From NCBI GenBank assembly GCA_963925675.1, contig CAWUSW010000021.1, forward strand, positions 32,601 to 96,600: DNA of 64,000 bases, given 5' to 3'. Source of the DNA: Eutrophocola sp963925675. GTDB taxonomy: Bacteria; Pseudomonadota; Gammaproteobacteria; Pseudomonadales; Pseudohongiellaceae. The notes under the pieces are model-generated. The model searched no databases, was not told where the DNA came from, and was given only the letters and a program-made list of their open reading frames with translations. Below, one piece after another: positions 1 through 9,679 of the stretch. The position numbers were made by a program, and so were the translations under genes. Position 1 is the stretch's first letter. Each line of letters opens with the position of its first letter.

Positions 1-776
1 ATGATGTCGAAAAGGCTCAAATAGGTATTGTATACATCGACGAAATTGACAAGATTTCCAGAAAATCCGATAACCCTTCGATTACACGTGATGTATCAGG
101 TGAAGGTGTTCAACAGGCTCTGCTCAAACTGATAGAAGGGACGGTAGCATCGGTTCCTCCTCAAGGTGGGCGCAAACATCCCCAGCAGGAATTTTTGCAG
201 GTAGATACATCCAATATCCTTTTTATCTGCGGTGGTGCTTTTGCAGGTCTTGAAAAAATCATTCGTGATCGATCTGATAAAAGTGGCATTGGTTTCGCCG
301 CGGAACTGCGTAGTCCTGAAGCAGAGAAAAAAGTCGGCGAAACTTTGAAGAGTGTGGAACCCGAAGATCTGGTTAAATATGGATTGATTCCTGAGTTTGT
401 TGGTCGTTTGCCAATGATCGCAACGCTTAATGAGCTGGATCAAGAAGCATTAGTCAAAATTTTGAAAGAACCCAAAAATTCCCTTACCAAACAATATGGC
501 AAACTATTTGAAATGGAAGGTGTGGAAATTCAGTTTCGGGATGATGCCTTGAGCGCTATTGCCCAAAAAGCCCAGGAAAGGAAAACCGGAGCGAGGGGTT
601 TACGTTCAATTATGGAATCTGTTCTGCTGGATACCATGTACAACATTCCGTCTCAGGAAGGTGTTACCAAGGTGGTCATCGATGAGGCTGTAATCAACGG
701 TGAATCAGAGCCCTTGCTGATGTATGAAACCGTAGAATCAGCTCAAAGCAAGACTGCGAGCAAAGATCCGGCTTGA
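1..776 (+). CDS. clpX: ATP-dependent Clp protease ATP-binding subunit ClpX (5' truncated)
   Basis: ClpX is the AAA+ unfoldase that feeds substrates to the ClpP peptidase in the cytoplasm. The window opens inside the gene, so the zinc-binding domain and Walker A are missing. The readable frame starts at base 3 and shows Walker B (IVYIDEIDK), the pore-loop region with GGRKHPQQ, the GLIPEFVGRLP segment and a sensor-2 arginine in GARGLRSI. About 257 residues remain of a family length near 425. clpX followed by lon, hupB and ppiD is the usual gammaproteobacterial order. The C-terminal tail (SAQSKTASKDPA) is unremarkable. Identity is certain; only the start is outside the window. Confidence 0.97.
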   Translation, partial: DVEKAQIGIVYIDEIDKISRKSDNPSITRDVSGEGVQQALLKLIEGTVASVPPQGGRKHPQQEFLQVDTSNILFICGGAFAGLEKIIRDRSDKSGIGFAAELRSPEAEKKVGETLKSVEPEDLVKYGLIPEFVGRLPMIATLNELDQEALVKILKEPKNSLTKQYGKLFEMEGVEIQFRDDALSAIAQKAQERKTGARGLRSIMESVLLDTMYNIPSQEGVTKVVIDEAVINGESEPLLMYETVESAQSKTASKDPA

Positions 777-790
777 ATTAATCAAATATG

Positions 791-847
791 CCCATAGATC
801 TATGGGTACAAGAACGGCGCCTACTGTCATTTGCCTGTTACAGGCAA
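791..847. other. Palindrome plus short hairpin in the clpX-lon gap
   Basis: A perfect 16-base palindrome, CCCATAGATCTATGGG, lies at 791-806. A 7-bp stem follows, TTGCCTG at 831-837 and CAGGCAA at 841-847, with a three-base loop and only a broken T stretch after it. The second may be a weak clpX terminator. The first is operator-like. Neither is assigned a function. Confidence 0.4.
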
Positions 848-993
848 TTATTTCAGATCAGTAGTGCCAGTTGGCAGATAGATGCTGACTTTACTGCACA
901 TTATCGCAAGCATTTCCTGCCCGTCTCTGGTAAACAGGATGAATTTGTAATTCAATGTGACAATCATTTCATGCAACAGGTTTGATACAAATT

Positions 994-3429
994 ATGGAAA
1001 AGCAGGACACTCTAAGCCCCTCCAATGTTTTGCCCTTTCTCCCTTTGAGAGGTGTAGTGGTCTATCCCCAGATTGTCCACCCCTTGTTTGTCGCACGGGA
1101 AAAATCTATCAAAGCGTTGAAAGCGGCAATGGCCGGGGATAAGAAAGTTGTCCTGGCGGCACAAAAACAGCACTCCGATGACGAACCAGGCAGGGAAGAT
1201 GTGTTCACTATTGGAACCGTAGCTTCCGTGTTGCAGCTAATGCACGTCAATGACGGCACAGTCAAAGTCCTGGTAGAAGGGGTAGAACGGGTACAGATCA
1301 AAAACCTGGTTATGGATGGAGACTATTACACGGCTGAAACAACCAGCCTGAATGGCAGCACTGTTGAAGAAAAGGACACTGAAATACTGGTCCGTTCATT
1401 ACTTTCCCAGTTTGATCAATACGTTCAATTGAGCAAGAAAATTTCTCCGGAAGTACTAACCTCTATCACCAGTATAGATGAGCCCAGTCGTCTGGTTGAT
1501 ACGATAGCAACCCACATGTCATTGCAATTGCAGGAAAAACAGAACGTCCTGGAATTAGCTAATCTTAAACCCCGGATTGAACACCTTATGTCGCTGATTG
1601 AAGCAGAAATTGACATTTTTCAGGTGGAGAAACGCATTCGTGGTCGCGTCAAAAAGCAGATGGAAAAAAGCCAGCGAGAGTATTATCTCAATGAGCAAAT
1701 GAAAGCTATCCAGAAGGAAATGGGGGAGCTTGATGACGTACCCAATGAAGCTGAAGAATTAAAAAACAAGATTGAAGAAGCGGGAATGCCCAAGGAAGCC
1801 AAAGAAAAGGCGAGCGCTGAGCTAAACAAGCTAAAAATGATGTCACCCATGTCTTCTGAAGCATCTGTTGTTCGGACCTATCTCGACTGGATGATCAATG
1901 TTCCCTGGAAGAAAAAATCCAAGATCCGCACCGATCTGAAAAAAGCAGAAGAAATTCTTGATCATGACCACTATGGTTTGAAAGAAGTGAAAGAAAGGAT
2001 TGTGGAGTATCTTGCTGTTCAAAAAAGAGTTAAAAAACTTAAAGGCCCAATTCTTTGCCTGGTGGGTCCTCCTGGCGTAGGTAAAACCTCATTAGGTGAA
2101 TCTGTGGCCAGGGCTACAGGCCGAAAGTTTGTCCGTATGGCACTGGGAGGTGTCAGGGATGAAGCAGAGATTCGTGGTCATCGCAGAACCTATATTGGCT
2201 CACTCCCCGGTAAAGTTGTACAAAAAATGGCTAAAGTCGGTGTTCGTAACCCATTGGTTCTTCTTGATGAAGTAGACAAAATGGGCATGGATCATCGAGG
2301 TGATCCAGCCTCTGCATTACTGGAAGTGCTCGATCCTGAACAGAATCATAGTTTCAATGATCATTACCTGGAAGTGGATTACGATTTGAGTGATGTGCTG
2401 TTTATCTGCACATCAAATTCCATGAACATTCCCGAACCTCTTCTGGACAGGATGGAAGTGATTCGTTTGCCGGGTTATACAGAAGATGAAAAGCTCAATA
2501 TAGCAAGCCGTTACCTGGTCCCAAAACAAAAAATAAATAATGGTCTTCGAGAAGACGAAGTAAGCATCTCTGATATGGCAATTGTGCATTTGATCAGGCA
2601 CTACACACGTGAAGCAGGGGTGCGTGGACTGGAAAGGGAAATAGCAAAAATTTGTAGAAAAATTGTTAAAGAACATGCGCTGGATAATAAATCTACGAAA
2701 CTAAAAGTAAGTGAAGCTGACCTGGAAAAATATGTAGGTGTGCAGAAGTATGACTTCGGAAGAGCTGAAGAAAAAGATGCTGTTGGTCAGGTTAATGGCT
2801 TGGCATGGACTCAAGTAGGCGGGGAACTGCTGACCATTGAAGCTGTAGCCACCAAAGGTAAGGGAAAGATTATCATGACTGGTTCGTTGGGCGACGTCAT
2901 GCAGGAGTCTATTCAGGCCGCCCTGACCGTAGTTAGAAGCCGTGCATCCAGTCTGGGCCTGAAAGAAAACTTTCATGAAAACAATGACTTGCATGTTCAC
3001 GTCCCTGAGGGCGCTACACCTAAAGATGGCCCCAGTGCCGGCGTTGGAATGTGTACAGCCCTGGTTTCTGTGCTCACCGGTATTCCAGTGAGAAAGGATG
3101 TTGCCATGACCGGCGAGATTACCCTAAGAGGGCAGGTGCTTCCCATAGGAGGTCTTAAGGAAAAATTATTGGCAGCACATCGTGGCGATATAAAGACAGT
3201 AATTATTCCTAAAGAAAATGAAAGAGACCTTAAGGAAATACCAGATAACATAAAAGCTGACCTGGAAATCAAAGCAGTAAAGTGGATTGATGAAGTTTTG
3301 GAAATTGCCTTGACGTTTATGCCCGAACCAACGGAAGATAATAAAACTCAAGCACTTGAAAAAGGTTCTTCAAAAACAACTGAGAACACTGTCAAAGATA
3401 AACGAAAAAAATCTATAAATACTCATTAG
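994..3429 (+). CDS. lon: ATP-dependent protease La (Lon)
   Basis: Lon is a cytoplasmic homohexameric AAA+ serine protease that degrades misfolded and short-lived regulatory proteins. The 811-residue product has the N-terminal substrate domain, a linker rich in charged coiled coil (KKQMEKSQREYYLNEQMKA), Walker A near residue 357 (GPPGVGKTS), Walker B (LVLLDEVDKM), and the proteolytic Ser681-Lys724 dyad (DGPSAGVGM; GGLKEK). I chose the ATG at 994; an in-frame TTG at 982 would add four residues. The C-terminus carries about 25 extra Lys/Ser/Thr-rich residues compared with E. coli Lon. It is preceded by clpX and followed by hupB, the standard arrangement. Confidence 0.98.
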   Translation: MEKQDTLSPSNVLPFLPLRGVVVYPQIVHPLFVAREKSIKALKAAMAGDKKVVLAAQKQHSDDEPGREDVFTIGTVASVLQLMHVNDGTVKVLVEGVERVQIKNLVMDGDYYTAETTSLNGSTVEEKDTEILVRSLLSQFDQYVQLSKKISPEVLTSITSIDEPSRLVDTIATHMSLQLQEKQNVLELANLKPRIEHLMSLIEAEIDIFQVEKRIRGRVKKQMEKSQREYYLNEQMKAIQKEMGELDDVPNEAEELKNKIEEAGMPKEAKEKASAELNKLKMMSPMSSEASVVRTYLDWMINVPWKKKSKIRTDLKKAEEILDHDHYGLKEVKERIVEYLAVQKRVKKLKGPILCLVGPPGVGKTSLGESVARATGRKFVRMALGGVRDEAEIRGHRRTYIGSLPGKVVQKMAKVGVRNPLVLLDEVDKMGMDHRGDPASALLEVLDPEQNHSFNDHYLEVDYDLSDVLFICTSNSMNIPEPLLDRMEVIRLPGYTEDEKLNIASRYLVPKQKINNGLREDEVSISDMAIVHLIRHYTREAGVRGLEREIAKICRKIVKEHALDNKSTKLKVSEADLEKYVGVQKYDFGRAEEKDAVGQVNGLAWTQVGGELLTIEAVATKGKGKIIMTGSLGDVMQESIQAALTVVRSRASSLGLKENFHENNDLHVHVPEGATPKDGPSAGVGMCTALVSVLTGIPVRKDVAMTGEITLRGQVLPIGGLKEKLLAAHRGDIKTVIIPKENERDLKEIPDNIKADLEIKAVKWIDEVLEIALTFMPEPTEDNKTQALEKGSSKTTENTVKDKRKKSINTH

Positions 3430-3444
3430 AAAACCTCGTATTCC

Positions 3445-3474
3445 TTGACATGTTCTTGATACAGTTGGTATAAA
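3445..3474 (+). promoter_or_regulatory. Sigma-70-type promoter of hupB
   Basis: TTGACA at 3445-3450 and TATAAA at 3469-3474 are separated by 18 bases, just after the lon stop codon and about 100 bases before the hupB start. The boxes match consensus at 6/6 and 5/6 positions. This fits the known independent transcription of hupB from lon in enterobacteria. It is a sequence prediction only. Confidence 0.7.
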
Positions 3475-3570
3475 GTTCACTGATTTAAAGACTGACTAAT
3501 TGCTTTCAACTAAAGTAGTAAAATACTCCACAATAACTTAAATTTAAAATGACAATAATAAGGGGATAAC

Positions 3571-3846
3571 GTGAACAAATCAGAATTAATAGACGCTGTT
3601 GCTGAAACTGCCGATTTACCAAAAGCTGCTGCTGCTCGGGCAATTGATGCTATGACAGATGCAATCACTTCATCATTAAAATCTGGCAATTCAGTCGCAT
3701 TGGTAGGCTTCGGTTCTTTTAACATAAAAGACCGTCCAGCTCGTACTGGTCGTAACCCACAGACGGGTGCTCCAATTCAAATTAAGGCTGCTCGAGTTCC
3801 ATCGTTCAAAGCCGGTAAAGGACTTAAAGACTCAGTAAACTCCTGA
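3571..3846 (+). CDS. hupB: DNA-binding protein HU-beta
   Basis: HU is a small dimeric nucleoid protein that bends DNA without strong sequence preference. The 91-residue product has the usual length, the alpha-helical dimer core, the GFGSF turn and the DNA-clasping arm with RPARTGRNPQTG. The start is GTG, preceded by AAGGGG at a good distance. Position directly after lon and before ppiD is the hupB rather than hupA context. A strong promoter precedes it and a hairpin terminator follows, so it is probably monocistronic. Confidence 0.97.
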   Translation: MNKSELIDAVAETADLPKAAAARAIDAMTDAITSSLKSGNSVALVGFGSFNIKDRPARTGRNPQTGAPIQIKAARVPSFKAGKGLKDSVNS

Positions 3847-3934
3847 TTTTTTTTAACTCCCTTTCTTTAATTGACTGGTTACAATTAATACAATTTAGAA
3901 AAAGGGAATTAACGACAGGTAATGTTTCTTGGAG

Positions 3935-3966
3935 GGCGCATCATTGATGCGCCTTCTGTTTTTAGT
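3935..3966 (+). terminator. Rho-independent terminator after hupB
   Basis: An inverted repeat, GGCGCAT and ATGCGCC around a five-base loop, is followed by a T-rich tract. It lies 89 bases after the hupB stop, which supports transcriptional separation from ppiD. Confidence 0.75.
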
Positions 3967-4079
3967 AGTAAATGGTTTTGCATGAACTGGATCATCTCGG
4001 TTTTTTTTTGAGTGCTCCGTATCAGTTTGAATTTTGATCTAACTTTAACGCTATTGTTTAATAATTCTGGATTTAGGAA

Positions 4080-5966
4080 ATGCTACAAAAAATTCGTGAT
4101 AACTCTCAGGGTGTAGGCGCCAAGATTTTTGTCTGGTTTATTATCGTGATATTTGGTGCCTGGGGTGCGAGCTCAATTGTCTCTACCGTTATTAATGGGA
4201 CTCCAGTTGTTTCTGTAAATGGCATAGACATTGATGAATTAGCTGTTGAAAATAATGCCCAGATTCGAATACAGGAACTTATTGAATCCCTGGGCCCTGA
4301 TGCAGATTTGTCCAGTATCAATGAAGAACTGGTCAGGGAATCTGCACTGAATGAGCTCATGCAAAGAGAGTTAATGCTTCAATATGCTGAGAGCTCAGGC
4401 ATGGTTGTTTCTTCCAGAGCCATTGATAGAGGGATTGCTCAAACACCTGACTTTCAGATTGATGGCGTTTTTAATGGCGAAAGGGCCCAAGTACTGATCA
4501 ATAGCATGGGTTACACACCAAATTCGTATCGTGCGGCCTTATCATCACAAGGGCTTATCAGTCAGACTTCATTTGCCTATGGACTTTCTGGCTTCGTCAC
4601 TAAAAATGAAATCGAGCATATTGCAAAATTGATTAATCAGACTCGGGATCTGCGCTATATCCTGGTAAATCTTGAAAGTCAGTTTGGCAATATAGAGATT
4701 ACTGATGAAGAAATTGCCGAATATTACGCGGCCAATGAAAGTCAGTTTATGCAGGAAGAGCAAGTTTCCCTGGAATATATTGAAATTGATAAAGATGATA
4801 TTTTCGATGAAGTCTCCGTTACACAGGAGCAGATTCGCCAGCGTTATGACGAGGAGCAGGTCGAGTATCAGTCACAAATTGAACGCAGAGCTTCGCATAT
4901 TCTTCTAGAGGCTTTTGATGAGGATGGCTTTGCTGAAGCGCTATCTCTTGCAGGCGAGCTAAAGGGCAGGATAGATAATGGTGAGAGTTTTGAAACACTT
5001 GCCCTGGAGTATTCTGACGATATTGGCTCTGCAGAGGATGGTGGAGATGTTGGCTATACTTCAGGTGATAACTTTGTAGAACCTTTTGAGCAAGCACTGC
5101 TGACTTTGGAAGTAGGCGAAGTGTCTACTCCGGTACGTTCTGATTTTGGTGTTCATGTCATTAAACTGACTGAGCAAAGTGAATCCTCTATTGAGTCCTT
5201 TGAAGAGAGCCGGGACAGGCTTGAACGTGACCTTAAATCAGCTGAGGTAGATACGATCTTTCTGGAACGTGCTGTAGAGCTTGGTAATCTTGCATTTGAA
5301 TCATTCGATCTTACCGACCCGGCTGAAATTATGGGGCTTGAAATCCAGACTACTGCCTTGTTCGGTCGTAGTGGTGGCACCGGTATTACTACAAATACCG
5401 ATGTGATCAACTCAGCTTTCAGCCCACAAATCTTAATTGATGGCTTAAATAGTGATCTTATTGCTGTTACTCCTTCACGTAATGTCACCATAAGAGTACT
5501 GGAGCATAATCAGCCTCAACTCCAGCCTCTTGAAGATGTACGAAGTGAGATTCAGGTGCTTCTGCAATTTGAAAAAATCAATGCACAAACTCTTGAGCTT
5601 GGTGAAACCATTACAAGCAATTATCAAAATGGGCAAAATATTGACAGCTTGCTAGAGTTGCAGAATTTAAGCTGGAATCAATTGAATTCTCTTGAGCGCT
5701 CTGATCAATCATTGCCGCCAGAGCTTGTACAATATGTATTTAATATGGCGACTCCAGAACAAGGCTCTCCTATTGTTGATGGCTTTCAGTTAAGTTCCGG
5801 CGGTTATGTTGTTGTTGAATTGCAAAATGTTGAAGAGGGATCTTTAGACGATTTTGAAGAATCTGAACTGGATAGCCTCAAATCTTTCATTGCACAACAA
5901 TCATCCAATGCAGACCTGGAAGCCCTTGTTTTAGGGATGCAGGGCAGAGCTGAGATAGTCCGATAA
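4080..5966 (+). CDS. ppiD: Peptidyl-prolyl cis-trans isomerase D, inner-membrane periplasmic folding factor
   Basis: PpiD is anchored in the inner membrane with its bulk in the periplasm, where it assists folding of newly exported outer-membrane proteins. The 628-residue product has one N-terminal membrane segment (about residues 12-34), a SurA-like N-terminal chaperone region, and a parvulin domain at roughly 267-365 (RRASHILLE ... GDVGYTSGDNFVEPFEQALL). Length matches the family. The start is ATG at 4080 with TTTAGGA upstream. Order hupB-ppiD is conserved. In Pseudomonas fabI lies downstream; it is absent here. Confidence 0.95.
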   Translation: MLQKIRDNSQGVGAKIFVWFIIVIFGAWGASSIVSTVINGTPVVSVNGIDIDELAVENNAQIRIQELIESLGPDADLSSINEELVRESALNELMQRELMLQYAESSGMVVSSRAIDRGIAQTPDFQIDGVFNGERAQVLINSMGYTPNSYRAALSSQGLISQTSFAYGLSGFVTKNEIEHIAKLINQTRDLRYILVNLESQFGNIEITDEEIAEYYAANESQFMQEEQVSLEYIEIDKDDIFDEVSVTQEQIRQRYDEEQVEYQSQIERRASHILLEAFDEDGFAEALSLAGELKGRIDNGESFETLALEYSDDIGSAEDGGDVGYTSGDNFVEPFEQALLTLEVGEVSTPVRSDFGVHVIKLTEQSESSIESFEESRDRLERDLKSAEVDTIFLERAVELGNLAFESFDLTDPAEIMGLEIQTTALFGRSGGTGITTNTDVINSAFSPQILIDGLNSDLIAVTPSRNVTIRVLEHNQPQLQPLEDVRSEIQVLLQFEKINAQTLELGETITSNYQNGQNIDSLLELQNLSWNQLNSLERSDQSLPPELVQYVFNMATPEQGSPIVDGFQLSSGGYVVVELQNVEEGSLDDFEESELDSLKSFIAQQSSNADLEALVLGMQGRAEIVR

Positions 5967-5989
5967 GACATTTAAAGTGTATTTACCAG

Positions 5990-6020
5990 AACCTGATTTC
6001 TCATGAAGTCAGGTTTTTTT
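5990..6020 (+). terminator. Rho-independent terminator after ppiD
   Basis: AACCTGA and TCAGGTT form a stem 24 bases after the ppiD stop, with a run of seven T at its 3' end. It separates ppiD from the peptide transporter genes. Confidence 0.8.
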
Positions 6021-6180
6021 ATACATTAAATATTTAACTGAACACTGCTCAAAATCTAGTCATTGCTGGTGGACTTAATAACAGTGGCCGTTTATTCTAT
6101 TTGCGTGGTATGCGAAGGTCAGGGTGCATTTCATCAGGTTTTAACTCGCGCCAAACAGTTCTCAATAATCAGATTAATTA

Positions 6181-7833
6181 ATGCAGAGTATGTACACCAT
6201 GATGATTCACCGATTCCGAATATGCGGATTATTATTACTACTTTCCTTTTTTCTTGTCGCTTGTGGCGGGGGAGCAGAATCTAGCAGAGTAGCAACAGGT
6301 AATGTTGAGGGCGTTTTACACTTTGGCAATGGCACTGAGCCACAAGGTATTGATCCCCATATTGTTACCGGGGTGCCAGAGCATCATATAATCGGAGCGC
6401 TGTTTGAGGGCCTGGTGACAAAAAACCCCTATAATCTGGAACCCGAGCCTGGAGTAGCCGAGAGCTGGGATATCAGTGATGATGGAAAAATTTATACCTT
6501 CCACCTCAGAGATAATGCCCGTTGGAGTAATGGTGAGCTGGTCACCGCCGAAGATTTTCGCTGGTCATGGGAACGGGCGCTAACCCCTGAGCTTGGCAGT
6601 CTCTATAATTACATGTTTTTCCCAATTCTAAATGCGGAAGCATTTGCTATTGGTGAGCTTGATGATTTTAGTAATGTTGGGGTTAAGGCTCTTGATGATC
6701 GCACCCTGGAAGTTACTTTACGCGAACCGACGCCCTTCATTTTGCAGTTATTTGATCATTACAGCACTTACCCTGTTCACCCGGCAACCGTCCTCGCTTT
6801 TGGCACCGCCACGGATAGGTTTTCTCAATGGTCCCGGGAAGACAATATCGTTACTAATGGTGCATTCACGCTCACGCAATGGCAGGTTAACTCCCACATC
6901 AGAGTTGAAAAATCAGCGTATTACTGGGATGCGGACGAAATCAAACTCAATGCTATCGTTTTTTATCCCACAGAAAATATCGTGACTGAAGAAAGAATGT
7001 TCCGTGATGAACAAATTCATTTCACCAATGAAGTGGGTCTCGATAAAATTCCTGTTTACCGTGCTGAGCAACCTGAACTTCTTCAGATAGCTCCCTATCT
7101 GGGGACTTATTACTACCTGATCAATACCAGAAAAGAACCTTTTAATGATGTGCGGGTGCGTAAAGCACTTTCCATGGCAATTGACCGTGACTTGCTGGTT
7201 GAAACTATTCTGGAAAATCTATTCCTGCCATCCTATGCTCTGGTGCCTCCAGGCACACTGGGTTATGAGCCTCCTAAAACATTTGCTTATGATCCGGAGC
7301 AGGCCAGACAACTTCTGGCTGAAGCGGGTTTTCCCAATGGTGAAAATTTTCCAGATTTTGATATTTTGTATAATACGCAAGAGAATCACCAGAAAATTGC
7401 TGTCGCCGTACAGCAAATGTGGGCGGAAACCCTTGGTATCAGTGCTGCTCCCATGAACCAGGAATGGAAGGTCTATCTGGATTCAACTGATAACTTTAAT
7501 TATTCTATTTCACGACGTGGCTGGATTGGAGACTATGTTGATCCAAATACCTTCCTTGATATGATGATTACGGATGGGGGCAATAACAAGACAGGCTTTA
7601 GTGATCCCCGTTATGACCAATTGATTCTGCGCGATGCTCCGGCCATGCTGGATCAGGATGAGCGCTTTAAACTCTATCAGGAAGCTGAAAGCATCCTGAT
7701 GAATGCAATGCCCATCATCCCCATTTACACTTATCAGAGTAAACATCTTAAACATCCCAGTCTGAAAGGTTTACCATCCAACATAATGGATTATTACAAC
7801 TGGAAATATGTTTATCTCGAAGCTTTCGAATAG
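6181..7833 (+). CDS. Peptide ABC transporter substrate-binding lipoprotein (OppA-like)
   Basis: This is the periplasmic substrate-binding component of an oligopeptide importer (SBP family 5). A hydrophobic signal ends in a lipobox, FLVAC, so the mature protein is probably a lipoprotein beginning at Cys27 in this numbering. The body shows family features such as GTEPQGIDPH, ALFEGLV, and the conserved WSNGELVTAEDF region. No Shine-Dalgarno decides between ATGs at 6181, 6190, 6199 and 6202; the latter two give a more typical signal length. The permeases and fused ATPase follow at once. The substrate (peptides, perhaps cell-wall tripeptides as for MppA) cannot be told from sequence. Confidence 0.9.
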   Translation: MQSMYTMMIHRFRICGLLLLLSFFLVACGGGAESSRVATGNVEGVLHFGNGTEPQGIDPHIVTGVPEHHIIGALFEGLVTKNPYNLEPEPGVAESWDISDDGKIYTFHLRDNARWSNGELVTAEDFRWSWERALTPELGSLYNYMFFPILNAEAFAIGELDDFSNVGVKALDDRTLEVTLREPTPFILQLFDHYSTYPVHPATVLAFGTATDRFSQWSREDNIVTNGAFTLTQWQVNSHIRVEKSAYYWDADEIKLNAIVFYPTENIVTEERMFRDEQIHFTNEVGLDKIPVYRAEQPELLQIAPYLGTYYYLINTRKEPFNDVRVRKALSMAIDRDLLVETILENLFLPSYALVPPGTLGYEPPKTFAYDPEQARQLLAEAGFPNGENFPDFDILYNTQENHQKIAVAVQQMWAETLGISAAPMNQEWKVYLDSTDNFNYSISRRGWIGDYVDPNTFLDMMITDGGNNKTGFSDPRYDQLILRDAPAMLDQDERFKLYQEAESILMNAMPIIPIYTYQSKHLKHPSLKGLPSNIMDYYNWKYVYLEAFE

Positions 7834-7848
7834 AACAGGCAGATAGTT

Positions 7849-8778
7849 ATGTGGCGTTTTATTGGGCTTCGCAGCTTACAGGCCATCCCGGTCATACTGG
7901 CGGTCATTACAGTAACTTTTTTCCTGGTACGCGCGGCACCAGGGGGCCCTTTTTCGAGCGAAAAAGCAGTATCACCCCAGGTTCAGGCTGCGCTTGAAGC
8001 GCAATATCGACTCGATCAGCCACCATTACAACAATACATCTCCTACCTTTCCGATTTGGTCCAGGGAAATATGGGGCCATCGTTTTATTATCCAGGGCGA
8101 AGCGTAGACGAATTAATATTCCAGGGTCTGCCTATTACAGCAGAGCTCGGATTATATGCTTTGTTAATCGCTGTAATAATCGGCAGTTTTGCCGGAGTAA
8201 TTGCTGCCCTCAAACCCAACACCATGCAGGACTACGTCCCCATGAGCATTGCCATGGTCGGTATCTGTATGCCTTCATTTCTGCTGGGGCCCAGTTTGGT
8301 ACTGGTCTTTGGAATTCTTCTTGATTGGCTGCCGGTGTCAGGATGGGGTGATTCCAGGGGTGACAAAATCCTGCCCAGTATTACCCTGGGTGCCATGTAC
8401 GCCGCCTATATAGCCCGTCTTAGTCGCTCTGGCATGCTCGAAGTCATGTCTCAGGATTACCTGCGCACGGCAAGGGCTAAAGGGCTCCCCGAATACGTCG
8501 TTATTTTGAAGCATGCTCTCAGGGGCGGGCTATTGCCGGTGATCAGTTATTTGGGACCGGCTTTTGCCGCTTTACTGAGCGGCTCTTTTGTCGTTGAAAC
8601 CATATTTCAGATTCCAGGCTTGGGACGATTTTATGTCCAGGCGGCCTTTAACCGGGATTACACAATGATCCTTGGCACAACTGTTTTTTTGTCGACTCTG
8701 ATTGTAGTGTTTAATTTGCTATCCGATATCGCAGCGGCATGGCTCAATCCCAGGTTGCGATACCAGTTTAATAAATAA
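7849..8778 (+). CDS. oppB: Peptide ABC transporter permease (OppB-like)
   Basis: This is one of the two membrane-spanning permeases of the importer, 309 residues, about six membrane segments. The N-terminus (membrane helix followed by a periplasmic loop with PGGPFSSEKAVSP) and the cytoplasmic EAA-type loop (DYLRTARAKGLPEYVVILKH) are typical of the OppB/DppB family. It starts 15 bases after the binding-protein gene and overlaps oppC by one base (TAATG), so it is translated as part of the same operon. Confidence 0.94.
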   Translation: MWRFIGLRSLQAIPVILAVITVTFFLVRAAPGGPFSSEKAVSPQVQAALEAQYRLDQPPLQQYISYLSDLVQGNMGPSFYYPGRSVDELIFQGLPITAELGLYALLIAVIIGSFAGVIAALKPNTMQDYVPMSIAMVGICMPSFLLGPSLVLVFGILLDWLPVSGWGDSRGDKILPSITLGAMYAAYIARLSRSGMLEVMSQDYLRTARAKGLPEYVVILKHALRGGLLPVISYLGPAFAALLSGSFVVETIFQIPGLGRFYVQAAFNRDYTMILGTTVFLSTLIVVFNLLSDIAAAWLNPRLRYQFNK

Positions 8779-9671
8779 TGAATCCCAAAATAGATACGCA
8801 AGCGCTGGACCAGAACATCCCCAAGGGTACTTCTCTTTGGGAAGATGCTCTGATGCGTTTGCGCAAAAACAAACTGTCCATGATAGGTCTCGGGTTTCTT
8901 CTTTTTGTAATGGTGCTTTGTCTTTTAACACCACTGATTGCCCCTTATGGTTATGAAGACCAGAACCTTAGACTGGGAGCAATTCCTCCGTCAGCGGAAC
9001 ATTGGTTGGGAACTGATACCTTTGGCCGGGATATGCTGACCCGGATTCTCTATGGGGGCAGGGTGTCATTGCTGGTAGGTTTTATAGCGACTTCCGTTGC
9101 ACTGATAATCGGGGTGACTTATGGCGCTATTGCGGGTTATGCCGGGGGCAAGACTGATGCTTTTATGATGCGCCTGGTAGATATTCTGTATGCTCTTCCT
9201 TTCATGATCTTCATCATCTTGCTGATGGTAGTGTTTGGCAGGAATTTGTTGCTGCTTTTTCTGGCAATTGGTGCCGTTGAGTGGCTGGTGATGGCGCGAA
9301 TTGTACGTGGTCAGATTCAGAGTCTCAGACAACAGGAATACGTAGAAGCAGCTATCTCTTTAGGTTTGTCCCCGGCAGCAATAATTATCCGACACCTGAT
9401 TCCAAATGCCCTGGGTCCTGTAATAGTCTATACCACATTGACCATACCCAATGTCATGTTACTGGAAGCTTTTCTGAGTTTTCTTGGCTTGGGAATCCAG
9501 CCGCCAGAATCTTCCTGGGGACTTCTTATCTCATACGGGGTGGAGACTATGGAAGAATACCCCTGGTTACTGATTTTTCCCGGGCTTGCATTAACCCTGA
9601 CACTGTTTGCACTGAACTTTCTTGGAGATGGCCTGCGCGATGCGCTGGATCCCAAGGCGTCAAAGGATTAG
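8778..9671 (+). CDS. oppC: Peptide ABC transporter permease (OppC-like)
   Basis: Second permease, 297 residues. A cytoplasmic N-terminus precedes the first membrane helix, then the conserved HWLGTDTFGRDMLTR segment characteristic of OppC/DppC, further helices, and an EAA loop (EYVEAAISLGLSPAAIIIRH). It overlaps oppB by one base and is followed after eight bases by the ATPase gene. Together OppB and OppC form the translocation pore in the inner membrane. Confidence 0.94.
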   Translation: MNPKIDTQALDQNIPKGTSLWEDALMRLRKNKLSMIGLGFLLFVMVLCLLTPLIAPYGYEDQNLRLGAIPPSAEHWLGTDTFGRDMLTRILYGGRVSLLVGFIATSVALIIGVTYGAIAGYAGGKTDAFMMRLVDILYALPFMIFIILLMVVFGRNLLLLFLAIGAVEWLVMARIVRGQIQSLRQQEYVEAAISLGLSPAAIIIRHLIPNALGPVIVYTTLTIPNVMLLEAFLSFLGLGIQPPESSWGLLISYGVETMEEYPWLLIFPGLALTLTLFALNFLGDGLRDALDPKASKD

Positions 9672-9679
9672 GGGCGATT

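Noticed and set aside
788..985. 65-codon plus-strand ORF between clpX and lon
   Set aside because: It overlaps two palindromes, has no recognisable motif or ribosome-binding site, and lies in the usual regulatory gap.
6063..6284. 73-codon ORF upstream of the substrate-binding protein gene
   Set aside because: Its end overlaps the signal-peptide region of the real gene in another frame and it shows no domain.
9281..9679. Upstream extension of the fused ATPase frame inside oppC
   Set aside because: It is a shadow of the permease; the ATPase family starts at the ATG at 9680, eight bases after oppC.
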